Below the pieces are notes generated by a model. It made no database searches. It saw only the letters and a list, made by a program, of their open reading frames with translations, and was not told where the DNA came from. 32,632 nt of DNA, taken from CAIQJJ01 sp964606085 (GTDB lineage Bacteria > Chloroflexota > Anaerolineae > Anaerolineales > UBA4823). Location: NCBI GenBank assembly GCA_964606085.1, contig CAZSFD010000058.1:1-32632 (forward strand). Reading direction: 5' to 3'. The translations under genes were made by a program, and so were the position numbers. Of this stretch, positions 26,990 through 32,632 are shown one piece after another; position 1 is the first letter of the stretch; each line of letters opens with the position of its first letter.

Positions 26990-27031
26990 TACCTTACGAG
27001 TCAAGTTCTTGCTTTTTGTGCAAAGATTTTT

Positions 27032-27105
27032 AACCACAAAGGACACGAAGATTCACGAAGGCTTCTTTGGGTTTTCCTTCGTGTTCCTTTGAGTCCTTTG
27101 TGGTT
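27032..27105. repeat. Heptad palindrome C
   Basis: The arms 27032-27061 and 27076-27105 pair at 25 of 30 positions around a 14-nt loop, with the same AACCACAAAGG-type start as A and B. It lies 42 bp after the glycosidase stop and 64 bp before the Dabb gene. Flanks AAAGATTTTT and AAAGGTTTTG match at 8 of 10 positions, a weak hint of duplicated target sequence. Confidence 0.8.
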
Positions 27106-27169
27106 AAAGGTTTTGCTTTTCCGGCTTGTCCGGGTTGGGAATTTCATCACCCTAGAAAGGACACTCCCC

Positions 27170-27505
27170 ATGATCGTTCACTACGCATTTTTCAAATGGA
27201 AAGCCACCCTCCGCGCGCCAGAATTGGAGGCTTTACGCCGCGACTTCGCCGCCTTGAAGACTACCATTGCAGAAATCCGAGACTTCCGCTGGGTGTACAA
27301 CAACAGCACCGAGAACCTGGACAAGGGCTTTCGCGAGGGCATTCGTGTTACCTTCGACAGCGTGGAAGACCGCCAGCGCTACCTGGATCATCCCGCCCAC
27401 CAGGCTTTTGCGTCCACGGTGGTGATCCCGGCTCTCGAAGCCGGGCTGGAATCGGTGCTGGTGTTTGACTATGAAGAAAATATGGCTGTATCCCATCACC
27501 TGTGA
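27170..27505 (+). CDS. Dabb (stress-responsive alpha/beta-barrel) domain protein
   Basis: The 111-residue protein matches the Dabb fold: it starts MIVHYAFFKWK and ends with a conserved helix and strand (HPAHQAF, ESVLVFDYE). Such proteins form dimeric ferredoxin-like barrels and often sit in small-molecule or sugar catabolic operons, mostly with unknown activity. ATG 27170 was chosen because the Dabb signature starts there and AAAGG lies 9 nt upstream; the longer reading from 27089 translates the repeat. It may end the sugar operon, although palindrome C separates it from the glycosidase. Confidence 0.85.
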   Translation: MIVHYAFFKWKATLRAPELEALRRDFAALKTTIAEIRDFRWVYNNSTENLDKGFREGIRVTFDSVEDRQRYLDHPAHQAFASTVVIPALEAGLESVLVFDYEENMAVSHHL

Positions 27506-27511
27506 TACGAT
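27506..27511 (+). promoter_or_regulatory. Possible -10 box of a leaderless transcript
   Basis: TACGAT lies 6 nt before the ATG at 27518, and no ribosome site can be seen. The spacing fits transcription starting at or next to the start codon. No good -35 is evident. Confidence 0.3.
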
Positions 27512-27517
27512 GCGTTT

Positions 27518-28198
27518 ATGGTCTGGTATGAAGCAACGATCACGCACACCTGGCAGGATGCCGCTACCTGCACCCTCTGGCTCGACTGCCCGGCGCAGGC
27601 CATCCCTGCTGCCGGGCAATACGTCCAGGCGCACCTGACCGCCGACGCGGCGCTGCCGGCCACCCTGTTCCCGGTCGAGATAGCCCCCTCTGGCTTTCGT
27701 GCCCTGCTCCCGGCAAATTCCCCTCCCCCATTCAACCATCAAAAAATTATTATGCGCGGCCCGCTCGGACACGGCTTCACCCCGCCCGCCGCCTTGCGCC
27801 GCTTGCTCCTGGCTGCCACGGCTGAGACCCTTTACCGCCTGTTGCCCCTGGTTGCCGCCTATACCCCCCAGGCCGATATAGTCCTCTGTACCGACCTGCC
27901 CGTTGCTGGCCTGCCAACCGCCGTGGAAATCTATCCCCTGCGCTCATTTGCTGAACTGATCAACTGGAGCGATTACATCGCCCTCGATGTTCTTGCCACG
28001 GCCTTGCCCCAACTGCCCAATCGCCTCAGCCTGCCCCCACAGACCAGCCTCCCCTGCCCGGCGCAAATGCTCATCATCACGCCCATGCCCTGCGGCGCGT
28101 TGGCCGAGTGCGGGGCGTGCGCCACGGCCACCCGCCACGGCCACAAATTGGCCTGTAAAGATGGCCCGGTGTTCAATTTTGCCGAAATGATGTCTTAA
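27518..28198 (+). CDS. PyrK-like iron-sulfur protein with eroded flavin/NAD-binding regions
   Basis: The 226-residue protein resembles PyrK, the electron-transfer subunit of dihydroorotate dehydrogenase B. The C-terminal [2Fe-2S] motif is clear: C192, C198, C201, C213, followed by KDGPVF. The middle keeps RGPLGHGF. The usual FAD motif (R-P-x-S-I type) reads PATLFPVEI, and the glycine-rich NAD loop is replaced by LLLAATAETLYRLLPL. It may therefore no longer use NAD(P)H, and no pyrD lies nearby. It could be a divergent PyrK or an electron-transfer protein with another partner. ATG 27518 is preceded by a -10-like box rather than a ribosome site. Confidence 0.75.
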   Translation: MVWYEATITHTWQDAATCTLWLDCPAQAIPAAGQYVQAHLTADAALPATLFPVEIAPSGFRALLPANSPPPFNHQKIIMRGPLGHGFTPPAALRRLLLAATAETLYRLLPLVAAYTPQADIVLCTDLPVAGLPTAVEIYPLRSFAELINWSDYIALDVLATALPQLPNRLSLPPQTSLPCPAQMLIITPMPCGALAECGACATATRHGHKLACKDGPVFNFAEMMS

Positions 28199-28204
28199 TC
28201 GCCG

Positions 28205-28229
28205 TTGATCTGCCTGGAGAAAGTATAAT
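28205..28229 (+). promoter_or_regulatory. -10 box TATAAT just before the ATG (leaderless promoter)
   Basis: TATAAT (28224-28229) ends 8 nt before the ATG at 28238, so the transcript should begin at about the start codon. TTGATC (28205) is a weak -35 at only 13 nt spacing. GGAG at 28216 is too far away (18 nt) to act as a ribosome site. Confidence 0.55.
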
Positions 28230-28237
28230 AAGCCGCT

Positions 28238-29401
28238 ATGTCTGACCAAAACCCTCCCGAAACCCTGGCGCCCGAAGAAGCGCTGACCCCCACCAAAGGC
28301 CGCCTGCCGGTGTGGATTGTGATCATCGTCGCTGTGCTGATGCTGCTTTCGATTGCTGGCATCAGCGGTTATGGCGGCTATCAAGAAGGCATCGCCAACC
28401 GGCTGAGCGTGCAAGGCACACAATCGGTCTATGCCGTCCAGACGCAATATGCTCTGGCCCTGGCCGACATTGACGCCGGCAACTATGGCCTGGCCGATCA
28501 ACGTCGTGAATGGTTCCGCAGCGATGTCCAGCCGGCTGCCCGCCCCCTGACCGCTGAGATTGCCGCTGAAATGGCCGTGCAACTCGAACTGGCTAACCGT
28601 GAAATTGCCGCCAAGAACTACCTCGCCGCGCAGGCTCGCCTCGAATGGATTCTCGAATGGCAGCCCGATTACCCCGGCGCACAAGAAACGCTGGCCGAAT
28701 TGCTCTTCCAAAGCCGCATCACCATCACGCCCACCCCCATGCCCACCGCCACGCTCGTCCCCACCGTAGACCTGCGCTCTCAGGAAAAGCTCTTTACCGA
28801 TTCGCAGCAATCCCTCGCCGCTGGCAAATGGTCATTGGCTATCGAAACCATCTTGACCCTGCGCAAACTCGACCCCGCCTACGAAACGGTCAAGTTAGAT
28901 GGCATGCTCTACGTGGCCTACCGTAACCGCGGGGTGGATAAAATCACCGGCAAAACGGATACCGATGAAACCATCACCGGCCCCGACCTGCAGGGTGGCA
29001 GTTACGACCTGACCCTGGCCGAGCAATTTGGCACGCTCGATCAAGACGCCGAAGCCTGGCGCAAACGCGCCAAGTGGTATCTCACCGGGGCCAGCTTTTG
29101 GGGTGTAGATTGGCCTACGGCTATCTCCTACTTTGAACTGCTCTTCATCGAAGCCCCCTATCTCACCGATGGCAGCCAATACGCCCGCGACCGTTACCTG
29201 GGCGGCCTGGTGAAATATGGCGACTCACTTGCCGCCCGCGGCGAATGGTGCCTGGCGCAAGAACAATATCAGAAAGCCATCGAAAACGGCTATGTCGCTG
29301 AAGGTTTCGAGCCAACCCCCGTTTACGCTGGCGAGCAGTGCGGCAGCGGCGCTCCCCCGCCCGAAGGCGAAGCCACTCCCACGCCCACCCCCACGCAATG
29401 A
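28238..29401 (+). CDS. Single-pass membrane protein with TPR-like extracytoplasmic domain
   Basis: The 387-residue protein has a short N-terminal cytoplasmic part, one membrane helix (about 25-45, VWIVIIVAVLMLLSIAG) and a long outside region with helical, TPR-like pairs. Examples are ALADIDAGNYGLAD, ANREIAAKNYLAA and SLAAGKWSLAIETI, each followed by a 'P-x-Y' turn. The Thr/Pro-rich tail ends TPTPTPTQ. TPR-like repeats usually hold protein partners. No enzyme motif is seen. Its leaderless promoter suggests independent expression. It is specific in detail to its lineage as far as I can tell, and I cannot assign a function. Confidence 0.8.
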   Translation: MSDQNPPETLAPEEALTPTKGRLPVWIVIIVAVLMLLSIAGISGYGGYQEGIANRLSVQGTQSVYAVQTQYALALADIDAGNYGLADQRREWFRSDVQPAARPLTAEIAAEMAVQLELANREIAAKNYLAAQARLEWILEWQPDYPGAQETLAELLFQSRITITPTPMPTATLVPTVDLRSQEKLFTDSQQSLAAGKWSLAIETILTLRKLDPAYETVKLDGMLYVAYRNRGVDKITGKTDTDETITGPDLQGGSYDLTLAEQFGTLDQDAEAWRKRAKWYLTGASFWGVDWPTAISYFELLFIEAPYLTDGSQYARDRYLGGLVKYGDSLAARGEWCLAQEQYQKAIENGYVAEGFEPTPVYAGEQCGSGAPPPEGEATPTPTPTQ

Positions 29402-29411
29402 CGATCTGAGT

Positions 29412-29459
29412 GGGTGCAGGGGTGACAAGGTGGATACTCACCCTTTCACCCCTTCACCC
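29412..29459. repeat. Heptad palindrome D (GGGTGAA type)
   Basis: The arms 29412-29432 and 29439-29459 pair at 18 of 21 positions around a 6-nt loop. Each arm again consists of three 7-nt steps (GGGTGAA-like), but the word differs from A to C. It lies between the TPR-like gene and the CopD-like gene and could be a weak terminator without a T-run. Confidence 0.7.
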
Positions 29460-29476
29460 ACGCCCCCCTTCCCCCC

Positions 29477-29983
29477 ATGCTCCCTCCCACCTGGGCACTC
29501 ACCATCCTCTACTGGCTGCACATGCTTGCCACTGTCCTCTGGTTAGGCGGCATGGCGGCGGTGATGCTGCTGATCATCCCGGCCGCACAGCGCAGCCTGG
29601 ATGCGCCAGCCTTCGCCAGCCTGATGCAGGCCATCCAGCGCCGCCTCGACCCCTTGGGCTGGTTCTGCCTGATTGTGCTGGCCGCCACGGGCATGTTCCA
29701 GATGAGCGCCAGCCCCCACTACACGGGCTTCCTGGCGATCAACACGCCCTGGGCAATGGCGATCTTGCTCAAACACCTGGCCTATGGGGGCATGATGGTG
29801 GTCAGCGCGGTGCTGACCTGGGGGGTGCTGCCGGGTCTGGCACGCGCGGCTTTGCGCCAGACGCAGGGCCTGGATGCGCCCCAGGCTGAGAAGCTGCACC
29901 GCCAAAATATCTGGCTGCTGCGCCTTAACCTGCTCCTGGCCGCGCTTGTGCTGCTGCTGACGGCCTGGGCTAGGACGGCGTAG
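29477..29983 (+). CDS. CopD-like four-helix membrane protein
   Basis: The 168-residue protein has four hydrophobic helices (about 6-34, 55-75, 88-118, 145-165) and the WLHMLATVLWLGGM start typical of CopD/DUF2269-like proteins. CopD is linked to copper uptake, but many homologues of this size lack proven metal roles. His14 and His100 in helices could bind metal or heme. The ATG at 29477 has no ribosome site and lies in a C-rich run; an internal ATG at 29522 is possible but would cut the first helix. Its end overlaps the end of rimO by 14 bp on the other strand. Confidence 0.75.
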   Translation: MLPPTWALTILYWLHMLATVLWLGGMAAVMLLIIPAAQRSLDAPAFASLMQAIQRRLDPLGWFCLIVLAATGMFQMSASPHYTGFLAINTPWAMAILLKHLAYGGMMVVSAVLTWGVLPGLARAALRQTQGLDAPQAEKLHRQNIWLLRLNLLLAALVLLLTAWARTA

Positions 29984-31313
29984 CCAGCGTACCGGTTAAA
30001 TCATAGGTCATGGCCCCGTTGATGCGCACGGCAACGATCTCGCCGACCGGGGCCAGGCCCTCGATGATGATCATGCCGTCAATTTCGGGGGCGTCGCGAT
30101 AGCTGCGGCCCAGGGTGATGCCCTGGCTTTCATCCACTCCCTCAATCAACACATCCAACGTCTGGCCTACAAAAGCCTGGTTCTTTTCGAGCGAGATGCT
30201 TTGCTGCAGGGTCATCAGTTGATCGTAGCGCGCTTCCTTCACTTCGGCAGGGATCGGATCGCCCAAGGGTTCACTGCTGGTGCCCGGTTCGAACGAGAAC
30301 TGAAACGCGCCGACGCGGTCGAAGCGGATTTCGGATAAAAAATCGAGCAGGGTTTGGAATTCTTGCTCAGTTTCACCGGGGTAGCCCACAATGAAGGTGC
30401 TGCGTAAGGCCAGCCTGGGCAGCGCCGCGCGCATTTTGGCCAGGGTCTTATAGACCCACTCCATGTTGGCGGGGCGTTTCATGCGCCGCAGCGTGTCGGG
30501 GTGGGCGTGCTGCAGGGGCATATCGAGATAAGGCACAATGTTTGGGCGTGTAGCCATCACATCAATCAGCCGGTCGGTGACATAGCCGGGGTAGGCGTAC
30601 AGGATGCGGATCCAATCCAGGCCGGGGACTTCGTCGCTCAGGCGTTCGAGCAGGGTGGCCAGGCCGTCTTTCAGGCCGAGGTCGTGGCCGTAATCGGTCG
30701 TATCCTGGGCGATCAGGTTGAGTTCGTGGATGCCGGCTTCCTGCAGGCTTTGGGCTTCTTCGATCAGCACGTCTAATGGGCGGCTGACGGCCGTGCCTTT
30801 GATCAGTGGGATGGCGCAGAAGGCGCACGGGCGGCGGCAGCCATCGGCGATTTTCAGGTAAGCACTGCCGCCTTGAATGGTGGCGCGCAGCGTGCCTTTT
30901 TCGTCGCTGCCGACGGTAGCCACCTCAGGCAGGTGATAGAGCGGCTGCGGGTGCGGGCCGCGGCGAAGCTGCTGCACCACCTCCACGATGTCCATCCAGC
31001 GCCGCGTGCCGAGGACGCCATCTATGCCAGGGACGCGGCGGGTCACCTCGGCCCCGTAGCGCTGTGTCAGGCAGCCGGCGGCAATCAGCAGTTGATCGGG
31101 GCGCTTTTGTTCGGCCAGTTCGGCCAGGGTTTCGTATGATTCGTCGCGGGCCGGGCCGATAAATCCGCAGGTGTTGACGATCAGCACGCCCGCTTTTTGG
31201 GGGTCTGCCACCAGCCGGTATCCGGCATCCACCATTAATTGGCCCATCGAGTCGGAGTCGACGGTGTTTTTGGCGCAGCCCAGGGAGATGAGATAGAAAG
31301 ATTTTTTAGCCAT
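29970..31313 (-). CDS. rimO: Ribosomal protein S12 methylthiotransferase RimO
   Basis: The 447-residue radical-SAM enzyme shows the RimO layout: an N-terminal UPF0004 domain with three cluster cysteines (C13 in SLGCAKN, C49 in NTCGF, C81 in AAGCL), the radical-SAM motif CRRPCAFC (C159, C163, C166) and a C-terminal TRAM domain. RimO adds a methylthio group to a conserved aspartate of ribosomal protein S12. The segment QDTTDYG favours RimO over MiaB. The start MAKKSFYLISLGC fits the family. No Shine-Dalgarno is seen in the 50-bp pyrimidine-rich gap to the upstream RodZ-like gene. Neighbouring rodZ and rimO genes are common in bacteria. Confidence 0.96.
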   Translation of the reverse strand: MAKKSFYLISLGCAKNTVDSDSMGQLMVDAGYRLVADPQKAGVLIVNTCGFIGPARDESYETLAELAEQKRPDQLLIAAGCLTQRYGAEVTRRVPGIDGVLGTRRWMDIVEVVQQLRRGPHPQPLYHLPEVATVGSDEKGTLRATIQGGSAYLKIADGCRRPCAFCAIPLIKGTAVSRPLDVLIEEAQSLQEAGIHELNLIAQDTTDYGHDLGLKDGLATLLERLSDEVPGLDWIRILYAYPGYVTDRLIDVMATRPNIVPYLDMPLQHAHPDTLRRMKRPANMEWVYKTLAKMRAALPRLALRSTFIVGYPGETEQEFQTLLDFLSEIRFDRVGAFQFSFEPGTSSEPLGDPIPAEVKEARYDQLMTLQQSISLEKNQAFVGQTLDVLIEGVDESQGITLGRSYRDAPEIDGMIIIEGLAPVGEIVAVRINGAMTYDLTGTLATPS

Positions 31314-31363
31314 AACGGTAAAGGGGAAAGTTGAAAATTAATAATTCGCCACCTGTTCCCTTT

Positions 31364-32632
31364 TCAAGGGATCGGGGTTATTGCAGGGGTTGGCGTCGTT
31401 GGGGGTGTGGCGGTGGCGGGCGGCGGCGTGGGTGTAATGGTGGGCGTGGGCAGTTGTATGCCAGAGACGGTGAAAACGCGTTCGACCACCTCGCCCCAAC
31501 CGCCCAGCACCCCCAGGTCGGTGCGGTTGTAGACCACCTTGAGCGCTGCCCCGTTGCCCGCTTTGATGATGATGCTTTCGTTGGCCGTGTAGGGGTAGTT
31601 GCTTCCGGGCAGTGTGCGTCCTTCAAATTCAACCGCGCCGTCCACGCTCACGCGCAGCCAACTGCGCCCCAAAGCCACGATATACACCTGGACGGGGGCG
31701 TTGCCCAGGGTGGGCATGACGTCCGCGGGCGTTGGCGTTGAATTTACGTCTTGCAGGGGGGCGGCTAACGTGGCGGTTGCCTGCGTTGCGGTGACGACGC
31801 CGCTTGCGCTGAGTGTGGCCGTGGGTGTTGGTGTGTCTTCTCCCGACAGCACCACGGCGATGGATGGGCCGGTTGCTTCGGGCGTGACCTGGCTGACGAT
31901 TTGCGAAATGCGCACCGCCCCCCACACGATGAAGGCGATCAGCGCCAAAGCCAGGCCGCCGCCGAAAATCAGATCGAGCGGTAAGCGCGGGCGGGGCGTG
32001 CCGGGCGGGGCGACCGGTCGGGCGGCTTTGACCGGGCGGGCCAGGCGTTGGCGAAAACTCAGCCGCGCTTGCAGGCCATCGGCATAGCGCATGAGCAGGG
32101 GGTCGGGGTCGAGGCCCAGGAAAGCGGCGTAGTTGGTCAACATGCCGCGTCCCTGCACAGGCGAGGGCAGGTCATCAATGCGCCCGGCTTCCAGCGCCTG
32201 GAGGTAATGGGTGCGGACGTGGCTGTGCCGTTCGACATCTTCGATGGAAAGCCCCAGTAACTCACGTTGGGCGCGCAATTTCTGGCCGATGACGATGAAA
32301 CTGGCATCTCCGGCGGCCACGGGCGGCGGCTCTGGTTCTTCTTCGTTGGCAATGGGCGCTTCGGCTGGGGCAGAGGCCGGCGGCGGGGCTGCTTCGGCGC
32401 TGACTGATTTGCCATCCAGCAGGTTAATCAGCGCTTCGGCGTCCAGGTTTAAGTGACCGGCATAGGTGCGCAAGAAACCACGCGCCTGGGCCAACGAGGG
32501 GAACTGGCTCAGATCATCTGTTTCGAGCGCGGTCAGGTAGCGCTGCCGGATGTGCGTCTGGTAGGCGGCCTGTTCGAGTGAGAGCTTGCGGCTTTCACGG
32601 GCCAGGCGCAGTTGTTCGCCGGTGGAGAGGGG
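31364..32632 (-). CDS. rodZ: RodZ-like protein with two tandem HTH domains, 5' end beyond window
   Basis: The frame stays open to the right edge, so the start is outside; the TTG at 32494 falls inside the first HTH. The 422 visible residues hold two copies of the RodZ-type HTH_25 domain (nt about 32623-32400 and 32305-32070). Each shows the order G-x-x-LR, R-x-x-L-x-L, a YLxALE segment and a Y-A-x-x-L-x-L-D end. A membrane helix follows (about 31970-31905), then a Thr/Ser-rich linker, a RodZ_C/DUF4115-like beta-domain (about 31705-31455) and a PTPT tail. RodZ links the MreB cytoskeleton to the cell wall and sets rod shape. One HTH is usual, so two is odd. No mreB is in view. Confidence 0.85.
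   Translation of the reverse strand, partial: PLSTGEQLRLARESRKLSLEQAAYQTHIRQRYLTALETDDLSQFPSLAQARGFLRTYAGHLNLDAEALINLLDGKSVSAEAAPPPASAPAEAPIANEEEPEPPPVAAGDASFIVIGQKLRAQRELLGLSIEDVERHSHVRTHYLQALEAGRIDDLPSPVQGRGMLTNYAAFLGLDPDPLLMRYADGLQARLSFRQRLARPVKAARPVAPPGTPRPRLPLDLIFGGGLALALIAFIVWGAVRISQIVSQVTPEATGPSIAVVLSGEDTPTPTATLSASGVVTATQATATLAAPLQDVNSTPTPADVMPTLGNAPVQVYIVALGRSWLRVSVDGAVEFEGRTLPGSNYPYTANESIIIKAGNGAALKVVYNRTDLGVLGGWGEVVERVFTVSGIQLPTPTITPTPPPATATPPTTPTPAITPIP

Noticed and set aside
22660..27105. Palindromes A to C considered as insertion sequence ends with a lost transposase
   Set aside because: No transposase or remnant lies between or near them, and the intervening genes form a coherent operon. 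They are treated as separate small repeats.
31357..31371. Short hairpin TCCCTT-TTC-AAGGGA at the end of the RodZ-like gene
   Set aside because: It has only 6 bp, overlaps the stop codon and has no T-run; too weak to call a terminator.

Overview
The window is GC-rich, densely coded and looks chromosomal. I see no phage, transposase, CRISPR, rRNA or tRNA gene. The best guess is an uncultured member of the Chloroflexota (Anaerolineae-like). The clues are very large secreted repeat proteins with Thr/Pro 'PTPTP' stalks, a C-terminal YLPLI motif, a cyclase-ATPase-TPR regulator, a SorC/FGGY sugar cluster and intergenic 'CAC-AAAGG' palindromes. This assignment rests on style; no marker gene confirms it.

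Layout. (1) 1-10155 (+) is the 3' part of a giant surface protein with calcium-type repeats, a LamG-like fold, three YWTD beta-propellers, DUF11, PPC and Ig-like modules. It ends in a strong intrinsic terminator. (2) 10385-13456 (+) is a class III adenylate cyclase fused to an AAA/STAND ATPase and TPRs. (3) 13486-17272 (-) is a four-gene operon: NAD(P)-binding SDR/DUF2867, SOUL heme-binding protein, DUF1295 membrane protein and DegV. The first three overlap by ATGA junctions. (4) Divergent from it are a membrane-anchored dienelactone hydrolase (17408-18322) and, behind its own promoter and palindromic operator-like sites, a three-domain fasciclin lipoprotein (18550-19953).

(5) 20128-27505 (+) is the most interesting block. 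A SorC-type sugar regulator leads into an FGGY kinase, a DRL/COG4091 oxidoreductase with a SAF domain, a zinc alcohol dehydrogenase, a VOC protein, a GH140/apiosidase-like (DUF4038) glycosidase and a Dabb-domain protein. It reads as a catabolic operon for a sugar, possibly a branched one. Three copies of a heptad-built palindrome sit in its gene gaps. A DXP-reductoisomerase-like enzyme beside an apiosidase-like enzyme suggests an undescribed route in which a branched sugar phosphate is isomerised to a linear ketose phosphate. That route is a hypothesis.

(6) 27518-29983 (+) holds a PyrK-like iron-sulfur protein, a single-pass membrane protein with TPR-like repeats (both apparently leaderless) and a CopD-like membrane protein. 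(7) 29970-32632 (-) holds rimO and, upstream of it, a RodZ-like protein with two tandem HTH domains that runs off the right edge.
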